Below are positions 7,511 through 17,800 of a stretch of DNA of 64,000 nt, one piece after another. The stretch covers positions 62,001 through 126,000 of the forward strand of contig JAGYIR010000017.1 of assembly GCA_018402525.1 (NCBI GenBank). The letters run 5' to 3'. Made by a program: the position numbers and the translations under genes. A model generated the notes under the pieces. The model saw nothing but the letters and a program-made list of their open reading frames with translations. It was not told where the DNA came from and ran no database searches. The DNA is from Crocinitomicaceae bacterium (GTDB lineage Bacteria > Bacteroidota > Bacteroidia > Flavobacteriales_D > Crocinitomicaceae). The first letter of the stretch is position 1. Every line of letters starts with the position of its first letter.

Positions 7511-8818
7511 ATGAGTGTCAAACAAGCAATTTCCCGAGCAACTTCTGAAAAACTATTTGAAACAGCCAAAACGTACTTTCCAGGTGGTGTAAATTCACCC
7601 GTAAGGGCATTTAAATCTGTTGAAGGAGCACCTTTATTCATCAAAAAAGGGGATGGTTGCACTATCTGGGATGAAGACGGAAATGAATTTGTTGATTTTT
7701 GTTGTAGCTGGGGGCCACTAATTTTGGGACATAATCACCAAGGCATCTACAATAAAGTCTTAGAAACACTGCAAAATGGAACCAGTTTCGGCGCGCCGAC
7801 AGTCTTAGAAAACGAATTGGCGGAATTGATTTTATCGCGCAATCCATACATCGATAAAATTCGTTTTGTCAGCTCAGGCACGGAAGCTGTCATGTCGGCA
7901 TTGCGCCTGGCAAGAGGATATACGGGCAGAAAAAAAGTGGTGAAATTTGAAGGTTGTTATCACGGTCATTCAGATTCGCTATTGGTAAAGGCTGGCAGTG
8001 GGCTTGTGACTTTCGGAGAGTCATCAAGTGCAGGTGTTCCTGCAGAATTTGCGAACGAAACCTTGGTGTTACCGCTGAACGATATTGAAGCATTGAAAAA
8101 TTGTTTTGAAGTTCACGGAAATGATATTGCGTGTGCGATCATCGAGCCAATTCCAGCGAACAACGGATTATTGCTTCAGGAAAAAAGCTTTTTGTTAGCC
8201 CTGCGTGAAATTTGTACGAAATACAATTCACTTCTCTTTTTTGATGAGGTGATTTCTGGGTTCCGAGTAGGATTCAACGGTGCGGCTGAATTGTTAGATA
8301 TCACTCCAGACATCATCACTTATGGAAAAATCATTGGTGGCGGATTGCCTGTCGGAGCTTACGGGGCTAGAAAGGAGATCATGGCGCAAATTTCTCCTGA
8401 CGGTCCGGTTTACCAAGCAGGAACATTGTCTGGAAATCCTGTTGCTATGGCTGCAGGAATTGCACAACTGACCGAATGTGCAAAACCAGGATTTTACGAA
8501 GATCAAGAAAGAAGAACCCGAATTTTTGTGGATGCAATCAATGACTATGCGAAAAGCAAAGAGTACGATTTTGAATTGGTGACGCTCGCCTCCATTTTCT
8601 GGATCTCCTTTGATGGAAAGCGAAACATACATCGGGCGGATGAGATAAACCCTGACATGACCAAATTCAGTCGCCTCCACTGGTCATTACTGAACCATGG
8701 GATTTACATTGGTCCAAGTGGCTATGAGGTAGGATTTATATCGCAAGCGCACACCGAAGAAGTGTTGACAAAAACTGCTCAACTTTTCTGTGCGTGCTTG
8801 GATGAGGTTTTTAATTAA
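7511..8818 (+). CDS. hemL: Glutamate-1-semialdehyde 2,1-aminomutase
   Basis: This PLP enzyme converts glutamate-1-semialdehyde to 5-aminolevulinate, the last step of the C5 route into heme. Its class-III aminotransferase features are YFPGGVNSPVRAFKSVEGAP at the start, GCYHGHSDSLLVKAGSG in the middle, LFFDEVISGFRVG with the PLP-ring Asp, and TYGKIIGGGLPVGAYGA with the Schiff-base lysine near residue 273. At 435 residues it is full length. GTLSGNPVAMAAG near residue 303 is the usual family motif. It stands alone between a divergent promoter region and a convergent minus-strand gene whose stop is 13 bp away. Confidence 0.96.
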   Translation: MSVKQAISRATSEKLFETAKTYFPGGVNSPVRAFKSVEGAPLFIKKGDGCTIWDEDGNEFVDFCCSWGPLILGHNHQGIYNKVLETLQNGTSFGAPTVLENELAELILSRNPYIDKIRFVSSGTEAVMSALRLARGYTGRKKVVKFEGCYHGHSDSLLVKAGSGLVTFGESSSAGVPAEFANETLVLPLNDIEALKNCFEVHGNDIACAIIEPIPANNGLLLQEKSFLLALREICTKYNSLLFFDEVISGFRVGFNGAAELLDITPDIITYGKIIGGGLPVGAYGARKEIMAQISPDGPVYQAGTLSGNPVAMAAGIAQLTECAKPGFYEDQERRTRIFVDAINDYAKSKEYDFELVTLASIFWISFDGKRNIHRADEINPDMTKFSRLHWSLLNHGIYIGPSGYEVGFISQAHTEEVLTKTAQLFCACLDEVFN

Positions 8819-8831
8819 ATATCGTCTCGCT

Positions 8832-9287
8832 TTATTCAAAAGCGTCACTGATTTTTCGTTTTTCAACCTTCGTCTCAATCGTTTTAAAAGTTCTAGTTTG
8901 CTCTAGTTCCTTTATTTTTGCTTCAGCTTCGGCTCCAGTGTATACTTCCTCTTTTACCACATCACCATCAATTGTTTTAATTCTTAACTCACGCTGACCA
9001 TCGACATCCTTGATAGAAATTTCCTCAGAGATTTCGTTGGATGTCACAACCTCTGATGTTGAACCCTTTTCAAACTCTGCCAGTTTTGCTTTCGCTTGTT
9101 CACCTGTATATACTTCGTCAGAAGACATTGTGCCAGTTGAAGTTCTAATTATCAGCTTCATCTCACCATTCTCCTCTTGAATGATTGCTTCCTTTTTCAC
9201 TTCGACGCTGGTCTTTTCCTGCGCCAAAGCGTTCATAGTCAATGTAGACACAAAAATAAATGCTCCTATTGTTAGTGTTTTTTTCAT
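8832..9287 (-). CDS. Exported protein with tandem duplicated motif, unknown function
   Basis: I use the Met at 9287 rather than the in-frame ATG at 9305 because it gives a clean signal peptide (MKKTLTIGAFIFVSTLTMNA, cleavage after ALA). The mature part of about 130 residues contains the same unit twice: LIIRTSTGTMSSDEVYTGEQ plus AKAKLAEFEK, then LRIKTIDGDVVKEEVYTGAE plus AEAKIKELEQ. Each is a beta hairpin ending in the shared EVYTG turn and a short charged helix. The protein is strongly charged and has no lipobox or sorting domain, so it is probably periplasmic. No family name can be given. It converges on hemL and diverges from the aminotransferase gene. Confidence 0.7.
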   Translation of the reverse strand: MKKTLTIGAFIFVSTLTMNALAQEKTSVEVKKEAIIQEENGEMKLIIRTSTGTMSSDEVYTGEQAKAKLAEFEKGSTSEVVTSNEISEEISIKDVDGQRELRIKTIDGDVVKEEVYTGAEAEAKIKELEQTRTFKTIETKVEKRKISDAFE

Positions 9288-9414
9288 GGGGTATTTTTTT
9301 TTCAATAATACAACACTTTTCCATAAGTGCAGAAAATCACCACGTTAAATGATGTTAAGCCCTATAGAATTTACATGATCGTTTTTATTTTTAAATTTAT
9401 CACAAACTAAACAT

Positions 9415-10542
9415 ATGTCAAAACTACCAAATGTTGGTGCAACGATTTTCAGCACGATGTCAAAACTAGCTTATGAACATAATGCGATTAATTTGTCGCA
9501 GGGTTTCCCCAACTTTCCAGTAGATGAAAGGCTTACAACAATTTTAGAAAAAAGTACGAAACAGAACATCCATCAGTATGCCCCAATGGCTGGGAACCCA
9601 ATTTTGATGCAACACATCGCTACGCTTATCGCCTCTAGTTATTCGCGAAACATTTCATTGGAAGATGAACTTCTAATTACAGCAGGGGCGACACAAGCTA
9701 TTTTTACAACCATTGTTGCACTCATTCACCCAGGTGAGGAAGTGATAATTCTAGATCCAAGTTACGACTGCTATGAACCAGCTGTTCTAGTTGCTGGAGG
9801 GATTCCGATACGCATTCCGCTTACCACAGATTTTCTTCCGGACTGGGATCGAATTGAGACTGCTGTTTCATCTAAAACTAAGATGATTATTACCAATAAC
9901 CCACACAATCCTTCTGGACGCGTTTGGAGTGAATCCGATATGTTAGCACTTGAAAATATTACAGAAAAGCACCAACAATTAATTGTTTTATCTGATGAAG
10001 TCTATGAATACATAACCTTTGAAAAAGAGCAAATTTCCGTTCATTCTAGGAAAAAACTGATCGAAAAAAGCATTGTTGTGTCGTCTTTTGGAAAAACGTT
10101 TCACATAACTGGTTGGAAAACTGGCTATTTAGTAGCTCCAAAAAATTTGATGGATGAGATAAAAAAAGTGCACCAATTCAACGTATTCAGTGTTAACAGC
10201 GTTGCGCAATATTGTCTTTCCAAATATATTCCTAGGGTGGATGTGACTTCACTCGGTTCATTTTATCAAGACAAACGGGATTTTTTCAGAAACCGACTCG
10301 TAAACTCCAACTTTAAGTTGCTGCCGTGCGAAGGGACCTATTTTCAATTAGTTGATTATTCTGGAATTTCCAATAAAAATGATGTGGATTTTTGCATTGA
10401 GTTAACCACAGAAACCGGAGTCGCTGCAATACCTGTTTCAGTATTTAATGCCGATAAAAGAGAACAAAAAGTCATTCGTTTCTGTTTTGCAAAGGACGAT
10501 GAAACATTAATTAAAGCGACAGAAAGACTATGCAGAATTTAA
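9415..10542 (+). CDS. Methionine-type (KAT-III/YbdL-like) PLP aminotransferase
   Basis: This fold-type I class-I/II aminotransferase is 375 residues long. Signatures are INLSQGFPNFPVDERL at the N-terminus, ITAGATQAIFTTIVALI, TNNPHNPSGRVWSESDM, VLSDEVYEYITFE, and SSFGKTFHITGWKTGYLVAP with the Schiff-base lysine at residue 227. The subfamily includes E. coli YbdL, which transaminates methionine, and kynurenine aminotransferase III. The gene overlaps the following omega-amidase by 13 bp. That pairing suggests glutamine-dependent transamination of 4-methylthio-2-oxobutyrate in methionine salvage, with the amidase removing the 2-oxoglutaramate product. Given the kynurenine genes 2 kb away, kynurenine transamination is an alternative substrate. 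Confidence 0.88.
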   Translation: MSKLPNVGATIFSTMSKLAYEHNAINLSQGFPNFPVDERLTTILEKSTKQNIHQYAPMAGNPILMQHIATLIASSYSRNISLEDELLITAGATQAIFTTIVALIHPGEEVIILDPSYDCYEPAVLVAGGIPIRIPLTTDFLPDWDRIETAVSSKTKMIITNNPHNPSGRVWSESDMLALENITEKHQQLIVLSDEVYEYITFEKEQISVHSRKKLIEKSIVVSSFGKTFHITGWKTGYLVAPKNLMDEIKKVHQFNVFSVNSVAQYCLSKYIPRVDVTSLGSFYQDKRDFFRNRLVNSNFKLLPCEGTYFQLVDYSGISNKNDVDFCIELTTETGVAAIPVSVFNADKREQKVIRFCFAKDDETLIKATERLCRI

Positions 10543-11300
10543 CAATTTCCCTCGTTCAAGCCAATCAGATTTGGGAAAACAAAGCGGCAAACTTAGCTAA
10601 CTATGAGCGCCTAATACAAAATGTTGATGCAGACATAATCGTTTTACCTGAAATGTTTCAGACAGGATTTAGCATGAACACAGCCGAGCTCGCTGAACAA
10701 TGGAGTGACAGTCCTTCGCTATCCTGGCTCAGAGCTATGGCATCAAAGAAAAGTGCAGCAATTTACACCAGCCTTATGATTATCGAAGATGAACACCACT
10801 ACAATCGAGGGGTTTTTGTGCTTCCATCTGGTGAAGTGTATAAATACGACAAAAGAAAAACATTCAGCCTAGCCTCTGAAAACATCCACTTCAGTTCTGG
10901 AAAGGAACCGACCATTGTAGAATATTTAGATTGGAAATTTCAACTACAGATTTGCTATGATCTACGCTTCCCTGAAATCATGAGAAATCATATTCAACCC
11001 AACCAATTGCCTGCCTACGACGTTCTTCTATTTGTTGCCAACTGGCCTGAGAAGCGTATTTCACACTGGAATGCATTGTTGAAGGCTAGGGCAATAGAAA
11101 ACCAATGCTTTGTTGTTGGGGTGAACCGCGTAGGGGAAGACGCCAAAGGGCTTTCATATAGTGGAGCATCTCAATTAATCAACGCACTAGGAGAGGAAAT
11201 GAATCGTTCAGAACATGAAGAAATTGTTATTTCGCTAATTCTGAATAAAAAAGAGCTCATTGAAACGCAAAAAACATTGCCTTTTTTGAAGGATTGTTAA
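10530..11300 (+). CDS. Nitrilase-family omega-amidase (YafV/Nit2-like)
   Basis: The 256-residue carbon-nitrogen hydrolase has the complete Glu-Lys-Cys catalytic set: E41 in VLPEMFQTGFSMN, a lysine near 108 in YKYDKRKTFSLA, and C142 in LQICYDLRFPE. FVANWPEKRISHWNALLKAR is also typical of the omega-amidase subgroup (E. coli YafV, human NIT2). These enzymes hydrolyse 2-oxoglutaramate or 2-oxosuccinamate to the dicarboxylate and ammonia, making glutamine transamination irreversible. Its start codon lies inside the end of the upstream aminotransferase gene (13-bp overlap), so the two are translationally coupled and very likely work in sequence. Confidence 0.9.
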   Translation: MQNLTISLVQANQIWENKAANLANYERLIQNVDADIIVLPEMFQTGFSMNTAELAEQWSDSPSLSWLRAMASKKSAAIYTSLMIIEDEHHYNRGVFVLPSGEVYKYDKRKTFSLASENIHFSSGKEPTIVEYLDWKFQLQICYDLRFPEIMRNHIQPNQLPAYDVLLFVANWPEKRISHWNALLKARAIENQCFVVGVNRVGEDAKGLSYSGASQLINALGEEMNRSEHEEIVISLILNKKELIETQKTLPFLKDC

Positions 11301-11337
11301 AATTTTGACATTCAATCTGTTCTAATGAAGATTCTAT

Positions 11338-11345
11338 TATATTTG
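11338..11345 (+). promoter_or_regulatory. TAnnTTTG -7 promoter box
   Basis: A perfect TATATTTG lies 23 nt upstream of the ATG of the T9SS protein at 11369 and downstream of the omega-amidase stop. The exported protein therefore probably has its own promoter. Confidence 0.55.
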
Positions 11346-11368
11346 TAACACTTAAAAATAAAATAGAC

Positions 11369-13270
11369 ATGAAAAAAATTTACTTAAGTTTAGTCATCGC
11401 AGGTACATTTAGTGCGGCAATGGCTCAAAGAGCAGAGAGAATGGTTACTGATAAAACGTTCTCAACTGCTAGCCATACTGCACCTGCAGGTGCGTTTCAA
11501 CCTAAAGCAGGAATTGAAATCTGGAGCGATGACTTTAATACCCCTGGTGATTGGGTAATTGATAATGATGGTCAAATGGGAGCTGATTTCGGTTGGACAA
11601 TTGGTACCACTTCTGAAGGTTGGTCTACTGTAACGTCTGGAGGCATCAACTCTACTTCGGGTGGTAACTACGCACAAGTGAACAATGGTAATCCTATTCC
11701 TCCAGCTGGGTCGCCTCCAGGAACACCAGGAACACAAGCTTTCCCAGTAGTTTATACAATGACATTAGCAGCTCCACTTAATATTCCAGCGTTACCCTTG
11801 AATACGCCTAATACGGATATGGTAACTCTACAGTTCCAACAAGCTGGTGCTCATTTCTATGATGCACAGGAGGTTCAAATCAGTACGGATGGAATGATAT
11901 GGGAAACTGTTGGAGATAATTCAGCTGTTCCAATGTTGACTTCAACTGGAGGTGCTGCATATCCAAATCCTGATTTAAAAAGCATTAACCTAGCACCATA
12001 TATTGCTGGAAATGCTGGTTCAGTGTGGATTCGTTTTTCATGGACAAGTGAATTCCCAAATGAGGTTAATCCAAACGCATGGGTAACTTACGGTTGGTTA
12101 ATTGACGATGTTAAATTGTTTACAAACCCTGATGATGACTTAGCGTTATTGTCTGTATGGGCAATGGGAGAAAACAATCAAGGTTCTGAGTACGGTAGAA
12201 CTCCAGCTGACCAAACTGATGCTAACTGGATCTTTGGAGGTCAAGTTTACAACAATGGAAATAACACACAAACCAACGTTGATTTGACTGCAGATTTCAC
12301 ATCGTTTACAGCAAATGCTACACTTGCTTCTTTAGCAACTCTTACTGAGGCAATTGTAGAAACCACTGATCCGTTGACATTAACTCCTGGAGTCTATACT
12401 GGTGACTATACACTTGTTTCTACGGAAGAAACTGGAGGTACAGAATTTGGCAACAACACTGGTTTAAGAGAATTTGAAATCACGCCAGCATCTACTAATC
12501 CAAACTCTGTTTACTCATTGGATGGAATTGGTGTATACACATCTCCAGTTCTAACTTCATTAGGAACGGCTTCTTTTGGAGCTGATAGTCACGATGGACT
12601 TGTATGTGCAACAAGATACCATATTAAAAATACTACAGAGGTTTCTGGTATTCGCGTTATGCTTGCAACTGGAACAGTTGCTGGTGGAGAAATTGTAGGT
12701 AGTTTCATCGATACCGCTAGCTTTTGGTTGGGTAACATGACACCAATACACAGTACAAGTTTAGTTACTATTACTGCAGCGCATATTTCTGCTGGTTTTG
12801 TTGATTTACTTTTCTCTGATGTGGTTAATATGAATGCAAATGCTTATTATGCTGCTGTTGCGATGTACAGTAACGGTGGAACAAGCAACATCAGCATTAG
12901 AGATGATGAAACAGTTGCTCAGCCAGGTGATGCATCTGCAATTTTCATTCCTAATGATCAATCATACGGAAACGGAACTGCATTTGGTATCCGATTGTTA
13001 TTAGGAGATACTTGGGGTGTTGGATTAAACGAAAACACATTAACAGGTGTTTCTGTATACCCAAATCCATCTGAAGGTGTAATTACGGTAACAAATGACA
13101 ACAATTCTACAAATACAATTGAAGTTCTTGACATGTTAGGAAAAGTAGTTTATTCTACTTCAGCTTCTACTTCTACTTCTGTTGATTTATCATCAGCTGG
13201 AACTGGAGTTTACCTCGTGAAAGTTTCTAATGAAACAGGATCAATGGTAGAAAGAGTTGTAATCAAGTAG
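11369..13270 (+). CDS. Large secreted protein with T9SS type A sorting domain
   Basis: The 633-residue protein has a signal peptide (MKKIYLSLVIAGTFSAAMAQ) and a first domain of about 200 residues that starts with IEIWSDDFNTPGDWVIDNDG. This resembles the MAM/choice-of-anchor-J lectin-like domains common in Bacteroidota exoproteins, including VWIRFSWTSE and YGWLIDDVKLF. Two further all-beta regions follow. The last 75 residues are a type IX sorting domain: VSVYPNPSEGVITVTN, IEVLDMLGKVVYS and GVYLVKVSNETGSMVERVVI. It should be exported by the Sec system and then T9SS, and either released or anchored at the cell surface. Ligand and function are unknown. A strong terminator follows immediately. 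Confidence 0.85.
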   Translation: MKKIYLSLVIAGTFSAAMAQRAERMVTDKTFSTASHTAPAGAFQPKAGIEIWSDDFNTPGDWVIDNDGQMGADFGWTIGTTSEGWSTVTSGGINSTSGGNYAQVNNGNPIPPAGSPPGTPGTQAFPVVYTMTLAAPLNIPALPLNTPNTDMVTLQFQQAGAHFYDAQEVQISTDGMIWETVGDNSAVPMLTSTGGAAYPNPDLKSINLAPYIAGNAGSVWIRFSWTSEFPNEVNPNAWVTYGWLIDDVKLFTNPDDDLALLSVWAMGENNQGSEYGRTPADQTDANWIFGGQVYNNGNNTQTNVDLTADFTSFTANATLASLATLTEAIVETTDPLTLTPGVYTGDYTLVSTEETGGTEFGNNTGLREFEITPASTNPNSVYSLDGIGVYTSPVLTSLGTASFGADSHDGLVCATRYHIKNTTEVSGIRVMLATGTVAGGEIVGSFIDTASFWLGNMTPIHSTSLVTITAAHISAGFVDLLFSDVVNMNANAYYAAVAMYSNGGTSNISIRDDETVAQPGDASAIFIPNDQSYGNGTAFGIRLLLGDTWGVGLNENTLTGVSVYPNPSEGVITVTNDNNSTNTIEVLDMLGKVVYSTSASTSTSVDLSSAGTGVYLVKVSNETGSMVERVVIK

Positions 13271-13283
13271 TACTTTATTACCT

Positions 13284-13312
13284 TATCTTTGAAAGGTCGT
13301 CAATTAAATTTG
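13284..13312 (+). promoter_or_regulatory. Two tandem TAnnTTTG boxes interleaved with a terminator
   Basis: Perfect -7 elements occur at 13284-13291 (TATCTTTG) and 13305-13312 (TAAATTTG), 21 bp apart, upstream of the yqaA-like ATG at 13326. The first places the hairpin of the preceding terminator in the 5' leader. The second lies in the loop and descending arm of that hairpin and predicts a start site about 8 nt before the ATG. Confidence 0.45.
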
Positions 13313-13325
13313 ACGACCTTTTTTT
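13292..13325 (+). terminator. Rho-independent terminator of the T9SS gene
   Basis: AAAGGTCGTCAA (13292-13303) pairs perfectly with TTGACGACCTTT (13310-13321) across a 6-nt loop, and the T run continues to 13325. The run abuts the next start codon at 13326. This is a textbook 12-bp terminator hairpin. Confidence 0.85.
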
Positions 13326-13751
13326 ATGGAATACATCGAGCTCGGCTACATTGGACTTTTCATCGTTTGTTTTCTTTCTGCAACGATACTCCCTCTTTCC
13401 TCGGAAGGAGTCCTTCTACTTTTCCTATCTCATGGATTTGATCCATTGTCGTGTTTAATTGTTGCCAGTACAAGTAACACGCTGGGAGGAACAACGAACT
13501 ACTTATTGGGGCTCATCGGAAATCCCACATCAATCAACGCTCTATTCAAGCGAAAAAAACGACTCGATTATTTCCAGTCTCGCATTCAAAAATACGGTGC
13601 TTCACTCGCACTTCTTTCATGGGTTCCCTTCATTGGAGATCCTTTAACCATTGCACTAGGATTCTTCCGTGTTCCATTTGTCCCTGTTCTAATCTTGATG
13701 TTTCTGGCGAAAACTGCCCGATACGCGCTCATTATTTATCTCTGGAGTTAA
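13326..13751 (+). CDS. YqaA/DedA-type membrane protein
   Basis: The 141-residue integral membrane protein belongs to the SNARE-associated/VTT group in the small YqaA form. It has hydrophobic spans at about 7-32, 38-60 and 95-135, the family turn STSNTLGGTTNYLLGLIG near residue 48, and WVPFIGDPLTIALGFFRVP near residue 98. DedA-superfamily proteins act in inner-membrane lipid translocation or proton-coupled transport (C55 lipid carrier recycling is known for some); the specific role of YqaA is unclear. The start codon directly follows the U-tract of the preceding terminator, an unusual arrangement. Confidence 0.85.
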   Translation: MEYIELGYIGLFIVCFLSATILPLSSEGVLLLFLSHGFDPLSCLIVASTSNTLGGTTNYLLGLIGNPTSINALFKRKKRLDYFQSRIQKYGASLALLSWVPFIGDPLTIALGFFRVPFVPVLILMFLAKTARYALIIYLWS

Positions 13752-13818
13752 CACTTTCCTTCTATCCATACCGTTCAACTAATTCATTTTACCGATATTT
13801 GTGGAAAATAATTACAAT

Positions 13819-14823
13819 ATGTCCAAACTTATTACCCTCCATGAATTTATCATGGATCGACAATCAGATTTTCCATACGCATCTGGAGAGCTTTCTCGTT
13901 TACTAAGCGATATTGCTGTTGCCTCGAAAGTAGTAAGTAAAGACGTTCGTCGTGCGGGACTCATGGAAGACATATTAGGCGCACAAGGAAACACAAATAT
14001 TCAAGGTGAGGAACAACAAAAATTAGACGTCATCGCTGACAAACAATTTATCCGCATTTTTCAAGCAGGAGGAGAAGTTTGTGGTATTGCCTCTGAAGAA
14101 AATGACGATTTCATGCCCTTTGATTCTGAGTTTTCTAAACAAGGAAAATATGTCGTGCTTTTTGATCCATTGGACGGTTCTTCCAACATCGATGTGAATG
14201 TTTCAATTGGTAGTATTTTCTCCATCTACAGAAGAAAAAGCGAGAAAGGAACGATGGCGACGCTGGAAGACATGCTTCAAAACGGAGATGATCAAGTTGC
14301 TGCGGGTTACGTGCTTTACGGTTCTTCAACAATGCTTGTTTACACTACGGGAAAGGGTGTGAATGGCTTTACGTTAGACCCTTCTATTGGTGAGTTTTGT
14401 CTATCTCATCCTGACATGAAAATGCCAGAAATGGGGCGAATTTATGCCATGAACGAAGGGAACGTTAACATTTGTGAACCTGGAATTAAAGAATACATCG
14501 AAACCTATTGCCAACAAATCCTCCCAGGAAAAGACAAACCATATTCTGGAAGATACATAGGTTCGTTGGTCGCTGATTTTCACCGCAACCTTATCAAAGG
14601 GGGAATTTATATTTATCCCGATACAACGGTTGATCCGGAAGGAAAATTGCGCCTATTGTATGAGTGTAACCCCTTAGCATTCATTGCAGAACAAGCAGGT
14701 GGATTAGCAACCACAGGCCGAAAGCGCGTTATGGAAATTCAGCCCACACGTCTTCACCAACGCGTGCCTTTCTTTGTCGGATCTAAAAAAATGGTAGAAC
14801 AAGCCATGAGCTTTTTGAAATAA
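13819..14823 (+). CDS. fbp: Fructose-1,6-bisphosphatase class 1
   Basis: This Mg-dependent phosphatase converts fructose-1,6-bisphosphate to fructose-6-phosphate in gluconeogenesis. Key motifs are ASEENDDF with metal-binding acidic residues, [20 protein letters not shown] with the metal/phosphate site, and [20 protein letters not shown] plus [20 protein letters not shown] for the substrate sugar site. I take the ATG at 13819 ([10 protein letters not shown]). The in-frame GTG at 13801 only adds MENNYN and is not needed. At 334 residues it is the standard length. mfd follows after 5 bp, so the two are co-transcribed. Confidence 0.96.
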   Translation: MSKLITLHEFIMDRQSDFPYASGELSRLLSDIAVASKVVSKDVRRAGLMEDILGAQGNTNIQGEEQQKLDVIADKQFIRIFQAGGEVCGIASEENDDFMPFDSEFSKQGKYVVLFDPLDGSSNIDVNVSIGSIFSIYRRKSEKGTMATLEDMLQNGDDQVAAGYVLYGSSTMLVYTTGKGVNGFTLDPSIGEFCLSHPDMKMPEMGRIYAMNEGNVNICEPGIKEYIETYCQQILPGKDKPYSGRYIGSLVADFHRNLIKGGIYIYPDTTVDPEGKLRLLYECNPLAFIAEQAGGLATTGRKRVMEIQPTRLHQRVPFFVGSKKMVEQAMSFLK

Positions 14824-14828
14824 AAAGA

Positions 14829-17800
14829 ATGGATGTTAAAGAATTAAGTGCTTCTTTTTCAAAACTCAGTCAAATTGATGCCACAGCGAACGAACTTCAG
14901 TTGATCGGCACTAAAATTAAATGGACGGGACTTGTCGGTTCTGCTCGTGCACTTTGTGCTTCAAGTGTGATCAATCAAACTCCAGGAAATCATCTATTCA
15001 TTCTTGAGGACAAAGAACAAGCAGCCTATTTTCTTAATGATTTAGAGGGAATAAACAGCAACAATTCAAACGTACTTTTCTATCCTGCTTCGTATCGAGT
15101 TCCTTATGAATTAGAAAAAACCGATAATGCGAACGTTGTTGCTCGAGCCGAGGTTCTCGAACGCATTTCAAAAGGAAGTAACACATGGATTGTTACGTAT
15201 CCAAAGGCGCTGATTGAAAAGATTCCATCAAAAAAGGTTCTCAAGAAAAACACGTTAAAAGTTGAAGTTGGAAAAACGTATTCCATCGACTTTATCAATG
15301 AAACTTTGCTTGAAGTAGGCTTTGATCGCGTGGATTTTGTCTACGAGCCTGGGCAGTTTTCAATTCGAGGTGGCATCATCGATGTGTTTTCATTTGCGAA
15401 CGATCACCCGTACCGAATTGAGTTTTTTGGGGATGATGTCGAAAGCATTCGAACCTTTGATGCAAGCACACAGCTTTCGGTCAACCAGCACAAACATTTC
15501 AACATTGTTCCTAACATTCAAGGATCCATCGGTCAAGAAGAAAACGTTACTTTTTTTGATTTTTTGGGAGAGCATGTTACCGTTTGGGCGTCATCGATTG
15601 AATTGACAATTGACACCGTCAGCAAGGAATATAAGAAGGCAGTTCACATTCATACGCATCTTGAAACCCAAACCACATCAACAATTCCATCAGATTTGTT
15701 TCTTCATCCTTCAGAGGTCGAAAGGTCATTGGAACAAACCTCTGTCATTGAATTTGGTACGGATCAATTTTATAAGCGAGGAAAACTCATTGAATTTGAT
15801 TTCAAACCTCAACCCAGTTTCAATAAAAACTTCGATTTACTGACAAAGGATTTAGTCTTACGAAAAAAAGATGGATATACCAACCTCATCTTTTCCAATC
15901 AGCCCAAACAAATTGACCGTTTGGATCAAATTTTTGCAGATACAGAATCGGAAGTTGAATTTAGCCCCATTTTTATTGCCTTACACGAGGGATTTATTTC
16001 TCCGCAAAACAAGCTTGTTTGTTATACGGATCACCAATTATTTGAGCGCTTCCACCGCTTTAAACTCAAAGAAGGATTTAGACAAGCCAAGCAAGCATTA
16101 ACGCTCAAAGAACTGTATAATTTGCAAAGTGGAGATTACGTCACGCACGTCGATCATGGTGTTGGAAAATTTTCAGGATTGGAAACCATTGACGTGAACG
16201 GAAAACCGCAAGAAGCAATTCGTCTACTATACCGCGACAATGATGTGCTGTACGTTGGAATTCACTCGTTGCATCGCATCGCCAAATTCACTGGTAAGGA
16301 TGGCATTGCGCCAAAAATGAATAAACTTGGTACACAAGCGTGGAGTAACTTAAAGAAGAAAACCAAAGCGAAAATCAAAGAATTGGCGTTTGATTTAATT
16401 CAATTGTATGCCAAACGTAAAAGTCAACCTGGATTTGCTTTTAGTCCTGACACTTACCTACAAAACGAATTAGAGGCGTCTTTCATGTACGAGGACACAC
16501 CTGATCAACTGAAGGCTACCATCGCTGTCAAAGCGGATATGGAGTCAAATACGCCCATGGACCGATTGATTTGTGGCGATGTTGGATTCGGAAAAACCGA
16601 AATTGCCGTTCGAGCTGCGTTTAAAGCTGTTGCCGACAACAAACAAGTCGCCATTTTGGTGCCGACAACCATTCTTTCGTTCCAGCATTACAGAAGTTTT
16701 AAGGAGCGATTGGCAGATTTCCCTTGTCGCGTGGATTACATCAATCGTTTTAAATCTGCCAAGGAGATTACAGCAACCCTTAAAGATTTAGCGCAAGGGA
16801 AAATCGATATTTTAATAGGAACGCATGCCATCGCTTCGGATCGTGTGAAATTCAAAGACCTTGGGTTGATGATCATTGATGAGGAACAAAAATTCGGTGT
16901 TTCTGTCAAAGACAAACTAAAAACCCTCCGTGCCACGGTAGATACACTCACGTTAACGGCGACACCAATTCCTCGAACACTTCAGTTTTCGTTGATGGGA
17001 GCGCGTGATTTAAGCATCATTAACACACCTCCTCCGAACCGTCAACCGGTTTTGACTGAGATCATTCAGTACAACGAAGAAACCATCAGAGACGCCATCG
17101 CTTATGAGGTCAGTCGGGGTGGACAAGTCTTTTTTGTGCACAATCGTTTGCAGAACATTCTGGAAATCTCAGGAATGATTCAGCGGTTATGTCCAGGAGT
17201 TCGTGTTGCGATTGGTCACGGTCAAATGGACGGTGCTAAATTGGAAAAAGTGATGATGGGATTCATCAATCACGAATTTGATGTATTGCTCGCAACGACA
17301 ATCATTGAATCGGGAATAGACATTTCAAATTCGAACACCATTATCATCAATAATGCGCACAATTTTGGATTGAGTGATCTTCACCAATTAAGAGGACGTG
17401 TCGGTCGTTCCAACAAAAAGGGATTCTGCTATTTAATTGCACCTTCAACAAGTGCACTCACTTCTGAAGCACGCAAAAGATTGGAAGCATTGGTTCAATT
17501 CTCCGATTTGGGTTCTGGTTTCAATATCGCAATGAAAGATTTAGATATTCGAGGTGCAGGAAATATGCTGGGTGGTGAACAAAGTGGGTTCATTTCCGAC
17601 ATTGGTTTTGAAATGTATCAGAAAATTTTAAACGAAGCCATTGAAGAACTGCGTGAAGGGGAATTCAAGGAACTGTTCGAAGAACGGAATAGTGATTCTA
17701 TGACTTCTTTCGTTAAGGATTGTATCCTAGAAACGGATTTAGAAGTGCGGATTCCAGATGATTATGTAAACAATGTAGCTGAGCGATTGAGCTTGTATCA

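Noticed and set aside
8294-8680. 128-residue minus-strand ORF
   Set aside because: Antisense to hemL, a certain gene; the protein has no recognisable features.
13801-13818. GTG start for fbp
   Set aside because: It adds six residues (MENNYN) with no family support; the ATG at 13819 begins the conserved N-terminus.
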